NCBI GenBank assembly: GCA_034440615.1
Contig: JAOTOM010003827.1
Span: 1 to 64,000 of the forward strand
Direction of reading: 5' to 3'
From: Ashinkailepas kermadecensis
Taxonomy: Eukaryota > Arthropoda > Thecostraca > Neolepadidae
Length of the DNA: 64,000 nucleotides
Below are positions 1 through 12,450 of the stretch, in pieces. The position numbers and the translations under genes are program-made. A model generated the notes under the pieces. It saw only the letters and a list, made by a program, of their open reading frames with translations, did no database searches and had not been told where the DNA came from. The first letter of the stretch is position 1. The number at the start of each line of letters is the position of its first letter.

Positions 1-1789
1 CTGATCTGAACCGAGATAACATGAGATAAACTAATCTGCATTATCCTAGCCTAACCCAACCCAGCCTACCCCCAACCCAACCTAACCGAATGCCACCACA
101 CCTAATCTAGCCTATCACGACCTGATGCGACATGACCTGACCCAAGCAGACGTCATTTGATCTGATTTGCCTTGCCCTTTTCCAATTTCCTTTCCATATT
201 CCTTATAACACAGCTGTATATCTCTCCATGCACCATAAGATATATTTATCTATATAGAATCCTTGCCACGGTAGCTTGGCTGGTGTGGAAGCACGTGCGA
301 CCTGCATAATTTTCGACCGATGAAGTTGGTTCCAGGAAACCCACCGATCCATCGATACAATGAGCCAGCTGAGAAGGCCGAAAATGACGTTTGGTAATGC
401 TTCAGGGCGGTCTTGATTGTAGGACAATTATTTTAGATGGGGAAAATCTAAACGTATCGCAGGAATCACAACAGTTGGGGCTATGCGTGCATACTACTTT
501 CCATCCAAAATGAGTCCTGGCAGGGGCTTGGATATGGTGGGAAGCAGAACCCGTTTTTCGGGTCACGACACTTGTCACTCTCGTCGCGATGGCTGACACC
601 TGGCTCATGGCAGGTGTAGATAGTGAATGGGAAAACTGTGGCCGGTACATGGACCTGGGTAATGCAAGTAACGGCGTACCGTCACTTTCATCCGTTTTCC
701 AGCACCAGACCCAATCGTGAAAAACGATGAAAGTGGACACCTTTTCTTTACACCCCTCTTCCGGGTGCACGTGTCACGTGCGGCAAAAATGTTTGCACTG
801 CCACGCTTGGAAATTGTCTCCGCTACACCGTGGTGTCGGTTTGGTGTCGATCCGCCCATTTGTTTGCGAGCTATGCCGATTGAAACCGAGCCGAATCGGC
901 GCACGAAAATTCATCATATTCCGACTTAAAAATCCCAGTTTTACATGCTAAACCAATTGACGACGGAGGACTTCGGCGCAACCCGTTCTCCCATCACATC
1001 GGTGTCGCTCACGTGCAGCACACTGACTCGATCGCACCGAAATTGTGACCAATGGGTAGCCAACACCCTGGGCTTTCACGTGGTGTGACACATTCCTCTT
1101 TCACCACGATGTGAGCCAAGCCGGGCGCCAATATGAAGGCGGAGGGGTTTTTCGTCGGGATAAGTCTCAGCCCCATGTTAAACAGGAGTGGAGGCGTCGC
1201 TAGAATCGGAGCGCATAGCACGCGCTACGCTTCGCCCACCCCTACAAGTTGTACATTGCCGGATAGCCCATGTGGCGGGGTACCTGTCCACCAAATTTGA
1301 TAGTTCTAGTGTGCGGCGCTCTCGGCTCGTAGGTGCCCAACTCAAAACAGATGCACGCGCCTGGCGGTCGCACGGTACGGCGCACCCGGCCGCCGACCAC
1401 AAAAGCACGCAGTTCCCTGTGGGGCGCGTGTTTGCACAAAGTTTCACATTCGTGCGACCTGTGGTATATGCTGTGGCCCTGGCTAACTGATTTCGACATG
1501 ACCCCAGTTGACGGCACGTGGCACGTGCGCTGGTGACACGCACAACCCGAAACCACCGCCATAATCTTTCCCCCGTACCGACGAACCACGTGTGAAAATT
1601 TGAGCGAAATCCGCTTGGCCGTTTTCGCACAGCATGCGTTGAAGCGGCACATACAGACAGACAGACAGACACACACACAGACAGACAAACATTTCGCGAC
1701 AACTTTGGAAAACCGACCGCCATGTATAAATCTCCGATAAAGACTTATCGTGACTGACGTCACTCTAAGTCTTAATCTACGATTTTGAA
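1..1789. repeat. Long near-identical duplication, copy 1
   Basis: This block is repeated at 3984-5771 with only a handful of differences: one C missing from a C-run near 68, a T/C near 246 and a C/G near 846. It contains degenerate CCTAA-like stretches at the start, a (CAGA)n/(CA)n tract near 1650-1690, and GC-rich sequence in between. The predicted frames in it are short, overlap on both strands and are duplicated with the block, so I call no gene. The first copy may extend left of the window. It could be a recent segmental duplication, a pair of long terminal repeats without a coding interior, or an assembly duplicate. Confidence 0.9.
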
Positions 1790-2439
1790 CTAGATGCACA
1801 CCAACGAAATTGTACCCAAAGGGTAGCCAACACTGTGGGCTTTCACGTGGTGTGACACATCCCTCGTTCACCACGATGTGAGCCTAGCCGGGTGCCAATA
1901 TGAAGGCAGTGGCGTTTTTCGTCGGGATGAGTCTCAGCCCCATGTTAAACAGGAATGGAGGCGTCGCTCAAATCGGAGCGCATAGCACGCGCTACGCGTC
2001 GCCCACCCCTACAAATTGTACATTGCCGAATAGCCCATGTGACGGGGTACATGTCCACTAAATTTGATAGTTCTAGTGTGCGGCGCTCTCGGCTTGGAGG
2101 TGCCCAACTCAAAACAGATGCACGCGCCTGGCGGTCGCACGGTACGGCGCACCCGGCCGCCGACCACAAAAGCACGCAGTTCCCTGTGGGGCGCGTGTTT
2201 GCACAAAGTTTCACATTCGTGCGATCTGTGGTATATGCTGTGGCCCTGGCTAACTGATTTCGACATGACCCCAGTTGACGGCACGTGGCACGTGCGCACG
2301 TGACACGCGCAACCCGAAACCACCGCCATAATCTTTCCCCCGTACCGGCGAATCACGTGTGAAAATTTGAGCGAAATCCGCTCGGCCGTTTTCGCACAGC
2401 ATGCGTTGAAGCGGCACATACAGACAGACAGACAGACAG

Positions 2440-2475
<36 letters not shown>

Positions 2476-2588
2476 TTCCCGACAACTTTGGAAAACCGAC
2501 CGCCATGTATAAATCTCCGATAAAGACTTATCGTGACTGACGTCACTCTAAGTCTTAATCTACGATTTTGAACTAGATGCACACCAAC
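1038..2588. repeat. Tandem pair of ~770-bp units (1038-1804, 1805-2588)
   Basis: The end of the long repeat is itself tandemly duplicated. The unit starting at the CGAAATTGT near 1038 begins again at 1805 and ends with the same GATTTTGAACTAGATGC stretch. The copies differ by point changes and by the length of the CAGA/CA microsatellite (longer in the second, 2420-2466). The sequence next to it (GCCGTTTTCGCACAGCATGCG followed by CAGACAGACA) resembles motifs seen near the ends of many invertebrate mobile elements. That resemblance is from memory and not proof of class. Confidence 0.85.
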
Positions 2589-2639
2589 CACCCATAATGT
2601 TGGAGTGTTCAAAATCGATCCAAGCCAATATGCTCCCGA

Positions 2640-3935
2640 TCGGATTTGAACTGAGTTAACCCAAAATTGGATGATCCTAACCTAGCCTAACCAATCCTAG
2701 GTAGGCCTAACTTAACCTAGCCTAACCTATCATAGCATAACGTAACCTAACCTAACCAAACCTAAACAAACCTAACCAAACCTAACCTAACCTAGCCTAA
2801 CCTACCTCAGCCCAACTTGACCTGACCTGACCTGACACAAGGAGACTTTATTGAACCTGACCTATCCTGCCCTTTCACAGCATATTTTCCATACGCGCAT
2901 TAATATAGCTACAATTTTCCTGTATGAACCACAAGTTACATTCACGTATAGAATCTTTGCCACAATGGCTTGGCTAGTGTGACAGCACGTGCGACCGTAA
3001 AATTAGCACCCGATGAAGTTGGCTGCAGCCAGGGGGGGGTTCGCTCCAGCATTTTAGTCCGATAAAAAAAGGGAGACGCTTGAGCCGACCAATTAGCGTT
3101 TGACGACCTCCGTCGGTCTAAACAACACATTTTGTCTTTAGTGCGGCGAAACCGGTGATATCCACACAAATGCCAATTTGTTTCCCCTATCAGCGGTGAC
3201 ATTGTGATAAAGTAGTATTAAAGATCAAGATTAAAGTAGCAAGAATGCCTTTGTAGAAAATTAGCACGAAAAAATGGAATAATATATGGATAATACCTTC
3301 CACAAGTTTTGTCCTACGGCCTTTGCTATTGCCACGATCGGCGGAGGTCGTCAAACGCTGATTGGTCGGCTCAAGTTTATAGAATTGATGGTCCTCTCAA
3401 GCGTCTCCCTTTTTGGGAAGCGGAGCGTTCTACCTGGTGTTCTATAGCCTTGGCTCCAGCAAACCCATCGATCCATCCATGCAATATGCAGGCTGAGAAT
3501 GTCGAACATGATGTTTGGTGGTGTTTCAGGGCAGCCTTGATTATAGGAAAAGTAGTTTCGATGGGGAAAATCTAAGGGTATCGTGGGAAGCACAGCAGTT
3601 GGGACCAGGCGTGCATACCACTTTGATACAAAATAGTGCATGACAGAGATTCTGATAGGGTGCGAAGCAGGGCCTGTATTAATTAGCTAAACTCACCTGG
3701 CTTAACATAACTCAATGTAACGTGACCTAACCTAACATAATCTAACCCAACATAACATGACCTAACCTTTAGCAATCCACATTTGGTCTGACCTCTGCCC
3801 TTTCCTACCTTCATTTACATACTCCCTATTGCACAGCTGCAATTCCCGGTATGCAGCGTAAGTTACTTTCCCCTAGCAAATCCTTCTCACGGTAGCTTGG
3901 CTGGCGTGGCAGCACGAGCGACTGCTCGTTAAAGT
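2640..3935. repeat. Degenerate CCTAA tract and diverged copies of the same repeat family
   Basis: At 2665-2830 and 3690-3770 lie imperfect CCTAA/CCTAACC tracts. 3425-3640 is a diverged copy of 325-500 (shared CCATCGATCCATC, GGGGAAAATCTAA and GCGTGCATAC words). 2950-3010 and 3885-3930 both match 265-300 (GGTAGCTTGGCTGG and CAGCACG words). The 1-5.8 kb region is therefore a nest of related monomers of different ages interleaved with CCTAA-rich sequence. No gene is visible. Confidence 0.75.
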
Positions 3936-3983
3936 ATTCATATATTACACATAGACCGCGTGGGATACCCCCCCCCCGCCAAG

Positions 3984-5771
3984 CTGATCTGAACCGAGAT
4001 AACATGAGATAAACTAATCTGCATTATCCTAGCCTAACCCAACCCAGCCTACCCCAACCCAACCTAACCGAATGCCACCACACCTAATCTAGCCTATCAC
4101 GACCTGATGCGACATGACCTGACCCAAGCAGACGTCATTTGATCTGATTTGCCTTGCCCTTTTCCAATTTCCTTTCCATATTCCTTATAACACAGCTGTA
4201 TATCTCTCCATGCACCATAAGATATATTCATCTATATAGAATCCTTGCCACGGTAGCTTGGCTGGTGTGGAAGCACGTGCGACCTGCATAATTTTCGACC
4301 GATGAAGTTGGTTCCAGGAAACCCACCGATCCATCGATACAATGAGCCAGCTGAGAAGGCCGAAAATGACGTTTGGTAATGCTTCAGGGCGGTCTTGATT
4401 GTAGGACAATTATTTTAGATGGGGAAAATCTAAACGTATCGCAGGAATCACAACAGTTGGGGCTATGCGTGCATACTACTTTCCATCCAAAATGAGTCCT
4501 GGCAGGGGCTTGGATATGGTGGGAAGCAGAACCCGTTTTTCGGGTCACGACACTTGTCACTCTCGTCGCGATGGCTGACACCTGGCTCATGGCAGGTGTA
4601 GATAGTGAATGGGAAAACTGTGGCCGGTACATGGACCTGGGTAATGCAAGTAACGGCGTACCGTCACTTTCATCCGTTTTCCAGCACCAGACCCAATCGT
4701 GAAAAACGATGAAAGTGGACACCTTTTCTTTACACCCCTCTTCCGGGTGCACGTGTCACGTGCGGCAAAAATGTTTGCACTGCCACGCTTGGAAATTGTC
4801 TCCGCTACACCGTGGTGTCGGTTTGGTGTCGATCGGCCCATTTGTTTGCGAGCTATGCCGATTGAAACCGAGCCGAATCGGCGCACGAAAATTCATCATA
4901 TTCCGACTTAAAAATCCCAGTTTTACATGCTAAACCAATTGACGACGGAGGACTTCGGCGCAACCCGTTCTCCCATCACATCGGTGTCGCTCACGTGCAG
5001 CACACTGACTCGATCGCACCGAAATTGTGACCAATGGGTAGCCAACACCCTGGGCTTTCACGTGGTGTGACACATTCCTCTTTCACCACGATGTGAGCCA
5101 AGCCGGGCGCCAATATGAAGGCGGAGGGGTTTTTCGTCGGGATAAGTCTCAGCCCCATGTTAAACAGGAGTGGAGGCGTCGCTAGAATCGGAGCGCATAG
5201 CACGCGCTACGCTTCGCCCACCCCTACAAGTTGTACATTGCCGGATAGCCCATGTGGCGGGGTACCTGTCCACCAAATTTGATAGTTCTAGTGTGCGGCG
5301 CTCTCGGCTCGTAGGTGCCCAACTCAAAACAGATGCACGCGCCTGGCGGTCGCACGGTACGGCGCACCCGGCCGCCGACCACAAAAGCACGCAGTTCCCT
5401 GTGGGGCGCGTGTTTGCACAAAGTTTCACATTCGTGCGACCTGTGGTATATGCTGTGGCCCTGGCTAACTGATTTCGACATGACCCCAGTTGACGGCACG
5501 TGGCACGTGCGCTGGTGACACGCACAACCCGAAACCACCGCCATAATCTTTCCCCCGTACCGACGAACCACGTGTGAAAATTTGAGCGAAATCCGCTTGG
5601 CCGTTTTCGCACAGCATGCGTTGAAGCGGCACATACAGACAGACAGACAGACACACACACAGACAGACAAACATTTCGCGACAACTTTGGAAAACCGACC
5701 GCCATGTATAAATCTCCGATAAAGACTTATCGTGACTGACGTCACTCTAAGTCTTAATCTACGATTTTGAA
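3984..5771. repeat. Long near-identical duplication, copy 2
   Basis: Second copy of 1-1789, offset 3983 bases at the start and 3982 after a one-base indel. It ends at the same GATTTTGAA but then enters different flanking sequence (TAAAGGTTATTG), whereas copy 1 runs on into the tandem 1805 unit. It is preceded by a C10 homopolymer near 3968. Confidence 0.9.
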
Positions 5772-6243
5772 TAAAGGTTATTGCACTCCAGCTTTGCATA
5801 ATATATGCCATTGCACGGTAAAATTAACACCAACCGTGATATTAATACTTTCTGTTAAACCACGGTTTTGCAAACCTACGCGACCAAAGAGTAATCGTAC
5901 TTTCTGGCATGGGATAAGCCCATTCTATTATACACCCAAAAAGCAGACATGCACTTTGACCAACATGCTAAAGACGTTCCTTTCCGTTCCGTGGATTGCC
6001 GAAGCGAAACATGGGATTAGCATTTTCCTCACCCAAGTTAACTGGGCTAAATTGTTACACTCTCACCAGTTAATTTCAGAATCCCATCGGTGTGCTCGTT
6101 AACATTTGCGGTCAGAAACATACAGTAAGACACAGATCATTATCATACGTGGATGACAATACATCATGTGCGAGATACTATTGCAACAAATTGTTGTAGC
6201 CTGTGGAATCGGGAACATCACATTCCCTGCATTGTTACTTGAG

Positions 6244-6447
6244 CAGAGGCGCAGCCAAGCAGGGGGCGGGGGTCCACCTCCCCAGCCTATGAATCCACAC
6301 ATACATGAGATCAATCGATGAATTTTGGAATTTTTCGCGACGCAAAACCCAAAGTTTTCGGCGCACTTCGCCCGCCGAAAGCTTTCTGTTCTTTACATTT
6401 TGTTTTTATCGGCCCACCCCCTTAGGATAATTCTGGCTCCGTCGCTG
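6244..6447. mobile_element. hAT-type MITE, copy 1 (CAGAGGCG family)
   Basis: A 204-bp non-coding element starting CAGAGGCGCAGCCA and ending near GGCTCCGTCGCTG. The interior has AAAGTTTTCGGCGC and GCCCGCCGAAAGC, shared with copies at 15841 and 45862. The flanking 8-mers, TACTTGAG on the left and CACTTGAC on the right, agree at 6 of 8 positions, consistent with an old 8-bp target-site duplication of hAT type. No coding capacity. Confidence 0.65.
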
Positions 6448-7187
6448 CACTTGACTCGTGGCGTACCGAAAAACTTTGTGATGAACCTATTCCAGATTCG
6501 AATGCACCCACACCCGCCCAAGAGCCCGGACTTGAACGTCACGCTATTGTAATATTGTTCAGTAGTGAGACAATTTGGATCCGTATAGAATGGTTGTTAT
6601 GTGTAGTGTTTCATTTTATATCCAAATGTTACTTTATAAATGCCCAACGTTTCGGTGGGGCGCCTTTCTGACGGGCAAATAAAATATCAAAGTAGACAGT
6701 CAGATCACAATCCTAGTATTCCGCTCATTCATGTTTACGAACTGAACACCTACTTTAATTGGTTCGCTCTTTTTGAGAAAGGTGCATCATGGAATCGTTG
6801 CACATTTATCAACCAACATTTGAATCCTACATGCAATACCACATATAACGTCCATCCATGTTTATTGTTACACTATTACATGTACAAAAATAACATTCGC
6901 TATTTCCTTGCATGTTAACCGATTTGTATACTTGTATGACATCGAGCGATTCGATGCCTCCCTCCATCAATGTGTGAATTCTCACACAACGTCCTGCTCT
7001 TCGTTGGTTGTACGATGTGGACTGTGACTCAATGCATTGATGAGTGCAATGTGTTGACCTTTTCCAAATTGATGTTCATGCCGGATATAAAAGCCACTGC
7101 AGTACTCTGATGCAGTGCACTGGCGACAACACGTGCCTTTAACCAAGAGACGAAACCGGGTAGGATACAAAAGCATAGGAAGTGGTT

Positions 7188-7189
7188 AA

Positions 7190-7262
<73 letters not shown>
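7188..7262. repeat. (TA)n microsatellite
   Basis: About 75 bp of nearly perfect TA dinucleotides, just left of the Penelope-like fragment. A matching tract lies on its right side. Confidence 0.97.
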
Positions 7263-7265
<3 letters not shown>

Positions 7266-7290
7266 ACTAGTTAAGATGGAATGACAAATT

Positions 7291-7946
7291 GTTAAAACAC
7301 AGAACAATGGGAGCATGCAGCAAGGAAGCAGCAAGGAGCAAGGAAAAAGTTACTGTGGGGAAACGAGACGGGGGATAGGGGCTAGAATTAGGGAACATCG
7401 TTCAGACCTCAGATACCATAGAATTTATAATGCTATGGTGGTGCATGTTGATGAAGAAGACCACCTCCCAAATTGGAAAGAAGCATCTGTTCTTAGTGGT
7501 GGACTTGGGAAGAGGTGTCGGAAGACAGTGGAATTCGCGTATATTGCCACACGTGAGAATATGAATGGTGTTTCTGGTAGTTTCAAAATTGCAAGTGTTG
7601 TAGCGGAACTGATTGTGGAACATATTGAAAAAGGATAGGTTAAACATCACTCTCGTACTTATTTGGTCGTTTCCAATGTACTGTTTTCACTGTCTCGTTC
7701 ATTCAGTGTCAACACATGCGAAGTGCTTCATGATTGATGTCTCGTGACCTGTGTTCGAATTGGGAAGGAAGAGAGGGGGAAAAAGTAAAGGGAAAAAAGA
7801 AGAAGAGGAGAACTGAAAAAAGAAGAAAACAAAAGAAGAAAAAGACAAGTGCTAAATACACCCATGCCTGTAAATTGTTCATAGCTTGTGAAAGGCGTGA
7901 ACCGAAACGTTGTGAATAAAGCTATGCTCCCATTTTTCTGTGTTTT

Positions 7947-7950
<4 letters not shown>
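7291..7950 (+). mobile_element. Penelope-like retroelement fragment with inverted terminal tail
   Basis: The fragment lies between two (TA)n tracts. Its right end (7921-7950, GCTCCCATTTTTCTGTGTT) is repeated in inverse orientation at its left end (7291-7320), differing at only a few positions. The middle encodes a GIY-YIG nuclease domain (separate entry). Penelope-like elements are known to carry a C-terminal GIY-YIG endonuclease and often to have an inverted 5'-truncated copy of themselves attached upstream; this arrangement fits. The reverse transcriptase part is missing, so it is a truncated remnant. Confidence 0.7.
7315..7638 (+). pseudogene. GIY-YIG endonuclease domain of a Penelope-like element (truncated)
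   Basis: The frame reads KSYCGETRRGIGARIREH, then SDLRYHRIYNAMVVHVDEE and LPNWKEASVL, and ends near AELIVEHIEKG before a TAG stop. This follows the pattern of the C-terminal GIY-YIG endonuclease of Penelope-like elements: a YIGET-like strand (here YCGET), R..EH helix, AVxxH segment, then a [N/D]W...A.VL strand. In intact elements the domain nicks DNA for target-primed reverse transcription. Here the first GIY strand and the whole reverse transcriptase are absent, and YIG has become YCG, so a working enzyme is not expected. The apparent ATG at 7315 lies in the inverted tail and is probably not a true start. The following 3' region holds an A-rich tract (7770-7850) and an AATAAA-like GAATAAAGC at about 7913. 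Confidence 0.72.

Positions 7951-7993
<43 letters not shown>
7950..7993. repeat. (TA)n microsatellite
   Basis: About 44 bp of TA dinucleotides followed by CCACACACACACC. It abuts the 3' tail of the Penelope-like fragment and mirrors the tract at 7188-7262. Confidence 0.97.
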
Positions 7994-7994
<1 letters not shown>

Positions 7995-8534
7995 ACACAC
8001 ACACCACATCGTTGATGCTATTTAATCTGGTAAACGATTCAGGTTGGTGCAAATTAGTTCGTCGTTGTTCCCGACATTATTCAAAAGCATGGCTTGGTGC
8101 TGGAAAGCGTATGTCACTGGCCATATGGGCGTGATTGATGCTCCAGATGCTGCAATTGAAAACTCGACTAGGGTATTAAAACCTGCTCAGTCTTCAAATA
8201 ATTAACGGTAGTTTCACACCAAGAATGACAGATGGCCCGGTTACATGTCGTTCTGAGACAAATCAAGTAAAAACTTTTGGTGGTAAAATAGTTGGATGGT
8301 ATCCCCGTAAAGAAATATTTTATTCCCACGGAATTCTGAATATGTCGCTTGCCGTAAAGTGCCGTAAAGTACTGCATATGCCGTAACATATGCAGTAAAT
8401 AATAAGATATCCTGCATCATATGCCTTACGCCCAACATTTTGGGATTCTCAATGAAATAGGTGTAATTTACTGAAGTAACTAATCGACTTGTCAATTCAT
8501 ATGAATTATGCAAACAAGTGCCGCCTCAACGCTT

Positions 8535-8730
8535 GTCGCCTCGGTGGTTCAGTTGGTTAGAGCGCTATCTTGCACCCGTCTCAGATGTCCTGGCGATGCT
8601 GGGTTCGAGTCGCTTCGCGTGCTCGCTTTTAGTCCCCGGTTGTGAGGGTCAGTTGGCAATTGGCACGATAAGGTCGAAAGCGAGCTACCGGGGTGCCCGT
8701 GTCGGTGTATTGACAACACATGAGGCGTTT
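8535..8730 (+). mobile_element. tRNA-derived SINE, copy 1
   Basis: The head shows an internal RNA polymerase III promoter: box A-like TGGTTCAGTTGGTTAGAGCG (8544-8563) and box B GGGTTCGAGTC (8601-8611), spaced as in a tRNA. It is followed by a non-tRNA body (CCCCGGTTGTGAGGGTC and on). The same head and the first body bases occur again at 23933. The acceptor stem is not well paired, so this is a SINE rather than a tRNA gene. The right boundary is uncertain. Confidence 0.78.
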
Positions 8731-10860
8731 TTCCAAATTTATACTGTAAAACTGCAATTCATGGATCGGATGATGCGGCCAGGGCTCACGCAACAAGGTC
8801 TGTTTAGCAATTTGATCCTGGTTTATAAAGCCACCCAGCAAGAATTCGAACTAAATTTCTGAAAAGCGCAATGGTTAGAAATTATATTATTATGTTATGG
8901 TAAGAGAATGCTCCGTTGACATCATAAACCTCTCATCTCCTTTCACTACATCCTTTGCAACAGAGCTCCTTTTAACACTTCCAGCTCATTCTGTGTTGCC
9001 GAAGTCCGAAATCCACAGCGATCAAATGCTGCTTGTCTGCAGGACTCCAGTGGTGGACCGCTTGCTGAACTGCCAATGTTGTTTGGCCGACTGAGGAATG
9101 CAAGGCGGGAACAGCGTAGACCCGTGTTTCTCACTGCATGGCTGCAGGGCAAAAGACCACGTGGCGACCGCACAAGCGAATACCTACGGCTGAACAGTGG
9201 TGAAATTTGTAGACTGTCACGCAACGCATAACTGTGAAGCGGCACAGTCTACCAGTAATTATTGGTGTGGAGCAGTACAGCCTACGTTCCTAGGGGCCAG
9301 CCTTAGTTAAGATAACCCCGCACATTCCAGCGAAGGCGAGTGTACCACCCAATGTGGGCAACAAGGCCACCAGCATAGAAAGGGAACCCCAAATATGAGT
9401 AAGGAGAATTCATCAGGGACGTTGATTTCTGAAAATTATCCACGGGGCAGAATACACAGAGGCAATAGGCGAGCGGAAATGGATTGAGGGGGCACAATCC
9501 ACAGGGTCCCATGTTAAAAGTTGAAATTATTGGGAAAACAGGGGTGAATGTGTGCCTATTGGTTTGTTGGTATTGGTTGGTAATCAATTGGTTGGTTATT
9601 TGGGTTAAGGGGCGCATCGACTGCGTTGGTCATACAGCGCCCATAACAATGTTAGATGGACAGCTGAAGAGGATTGCTGCCAACAGTAATACACGAACCC
9701 TCACAATAAAGGCGGATCATTCCGAGCTTCTAGTGTTGTATGTCAGTGAGGTGTGTAAATCGCTCTGAAGTCGACATCCGAGAGAAAGCGAAAAAGTTGT
9801 CCTGAAGTTACCATGCACGAGTGGTTACTTATGTAACATGTGCGAGATGAACAATATCAAGCATAAACCATGACGGACATAGTTATTCTGAGTTAATATC
9901 ATCTGGCGTGCTGAGCGCATTGTTCTGACAACTATTGTACTAGATTATTGTCGGATGGCTCCAGTTCTGATAGGTCTATTAAGTTTTTCACCAAGTCTCG
10001 CTAATCTGGGTTTACACGTTTTTACTATGCAGGTAGCAAACTAGGGCAGGTACCAGTTTGAGGTGGCTGGAGAGTTCAGGACAAGATTACCAAAACTTTC
10101 GTAGCAAGGCTTATTATGTACATTACATTTTTTTATGTGACATAGTTTGTGTACGTCCTTATACGCTGTCTCTCAGCATGGTAATATTTCACGATAAGGT
10201 GTAAACTGTGAAATCGCACCGCTTAGGCGCATCGTCACGGTGTCCGTCCTTTCGGTACGTTGCCAAACGGTCCCGTGAGCATCCATTTATCACATGTGAT
10301 CTGTGCATCATGTACAAGAATGCAAAAGTTGCGATGAATAAATCTAACCTGATTGGAGACAAAGGTTCGACACATTAGTTAGTGCGGCTTCGAAAAGTTA
10401 GTGCGGTTCCTGGTATGAAAGTTAGGTACTCATTTATGCCAACCCTTCAATTCACAGAACAGCATTAGACAACAAAAATACAGTTAGGAGGCCCTAACAC
10501 CATGGAGGCCCCCTTTGGGGTGGGGCAGGAGGCCGCTTTTTATATTTCCCTCACTCCCCCATAAAAGAATTTCGTGGCGACGCCACTGGGTGATGGAGAA
10601 ATTTACAACTTGGAGAATTCCTATATTCCAATATTTACTAGCAAGAAGAAAGGAATGTCATTTAGCATGTCACTTAGCTTCTTCAATTGCCATTTGAATA
10701 TCTGTACGCCACAAAACTAGCAGGGACACTGCAGGCTCCACACCACCAACACACTTCAACACGCAATGCTTTCCCGCGAAACACGCGTAGGAAACACGTA
10801 AATAGCCATCCCCGAATGGCGTCGGATGTCACTTAGGCATCACACACACTTTCGCTTAGC
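8731..10860. other. No recognisable gene
   Basis: Short frames only, none with a domain I recognise. 9417-9540 is related to 49577-49715 (separate entry). An unusually C-rich/G-rich patch near 10500-10560 and GGCGACGCCACTGGG near 10575 look like a transposon end. Confidence 0.5.
9417..9540. repeat. Dispersed repeat shared with 49577-49715
   Basis: The words GTTGATTTCTGAAAA, CACAATCCACAGGGTCCCATGT and AAAAGTTGAAATTAT line up in order with the copy at 49577 (TTGATTTCTGAAAAA, CACACTCCATAGGATCCCATGT, AAAGGTTGAAATTAT). Class unknown; non-coding. Confidence 0.65.
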
Positions 10861-10866
10861 GTGTGA

Positions 10867-10918
10867 TCAACTTGCCCCATCATACTGATCAACATACCCC
10901 ACTTGTGGGGCAAGTTGA
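10867..10918. repeat. 13-bp perfect inverted repeat
   Basis: TCAACTTGCCCCA (10867-10879) and TGGGGCAAGTTGA (10906-10918) are exact reverse complements with a 26-base loop. No gene is adjacent that would make this an obvious terminator or operator. It may be an element end or a chance hairpin. Confidence 0.8.
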
Positions 10919-12450
10919 GAAATTGGAGATGCATCGGAAAAACACAAAATTCGTCATCTTACATCACGAAGCAAAATGTTTCAAAGTGGTATTTAAAAGC
11001 AGAAATGGTGCCTTTTTCGGAATATACAACGCAAATTATTATTACATTCACCATATAAGTCACAGACGCACCTACGCAAAAACTGGCTCATCTTACATTA
11101 CTTTCCCCAAAGCAAAAACACAGAAATGAGGTAGGTTTTAGGCCATGCGCAGATGAGAATTGGGGGTACACATTTCGTGTTAGCCTTTTTCAAATTGATT
11201 CAGCCATCGCAAGAGGTTTACATGAGCCTTTCACAGCACATAATTGATCAAGGAACCCTAGCATCCTTTTCTTATTGCTTGATGATGCTCCGATCAGAAG
11301 TTGTGGTGCGAAGTGAAGGCATTTGTGAGAGGAAGCGCACCTCGCCCAAAGGGTCGGACGACTGGCAAGTGGTAGCATTGCGTAGCAAATCGGTCAGAGG
11401 CAGTGGCGTTGTCAGATAGGGCATGTTGCAAGGGCTGGTCCAAGGGGAATGAAGAGAAGGTGGCGCCCGTTATGACCTGAAAGCGTCTCTCTTGGAGGTT
11501 CCAGTGTACTCTACCCCCTCCCTCCTCCCTTGTATTTTTTTTTTCCAGCGGAACACGTTTCTCTGCCTGGGAACGACAGCCCTCTGGGTGGTTCGAAAGC
11601 ACCCTTATAATTTTACAGCGAAAGGTACCGCTGAAACAAAAAAAAGGTGCAAATCTAGGAGATCAGAATGTACCCCATCAAAATATGCTGGACCAAGAGC
11701 CGCCCATGCCGACAAATGACGCCTCCTTGGCGAAATCCTAAATCCGTCAGTGGTAGGGTGTTAGGGGAGGGGGCTGTACCTACGCTCCATGGGACAACCG
11801 CTTAATTCCCTGTGCGGATTGGCGGGTACGTCGTAGTCTTTCCTCTCCCATTCAGTTGTGTCAATCTCTCTACCGGAAAATATTGGCCACATCTAGAGAT
11901 TGGAGAGGGTGGGGGCGAAAGTAAAACCGTATATTTTTATCAGGAGCATGGGCATCGCTACGGATTTTGGATTCGAGTGGAGCGGGAAGGTTTTAGGCCG
12001 ACTTTTACTATGCCATGCCATAGCCTTCATGTTATATTTCTTTGAACTGTATAGGACGAGTCCCAGAGGCGGATCCAGATGGCAGGGTCCATGTCCGCTT
12101 AGATAGCCTAATTTCGTACAGTATTGGCCTTTATTCACGACAGAGGTCATTACATACTAATATTTGTCGCCCACAAACAAATCTGAGGGCAAATTTTGTT
12201 GCATAATCCAATGTTGCAAACAGCTAAAATATTCCTTTTAAGCGAAATGTGGTGGGATTTCATACATTCCTAGTACCCTTTTGACCTTTCACGGAAAAAA
12301 GTAGCCCAGAGAGCTTCGCCCCCTATCCAAAATCCATGCCCGCGATGAAGTCAGATGGTTTTCTTCGATTTTTTCAACGCTTATTCATCAGGCGTCCTCT
12401 ATAGAAATTCACGCCACGTTGTGCACCTCTGTCTGCCTCTTCCCTGCAAC

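Noticed and set aside
1178..2506. Cys-rich minus-strand ORFs of 165-210 residues repeated three times
   Set aside because: They start in CAGA/CA microsatellites, overlap plus-strand frames of equal quality, and are duplicated with the repeat blocks.
2665..2830. True interstitial telomere array
   Set aside because: The CCTAA words are too degenerate and interleaved with other motifs; degenerate CCTAACC runs are common in arthropod repeats.
1..5771. LTR retrotransposon with 1.8-kb LTRs
   Set aside because: The 2.2-kb interior has no gag/pol-like frame, no primer-binding site that I can see, and the repeat continues into tandem copies; left as an alternative only.
8535..8618. Functional tRNA gene
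   Set aside because: Box A and B are present, but the acceptor and anticodon stems do not pair well and a second copy has the same non-tRNA tail, so it is a SINE.
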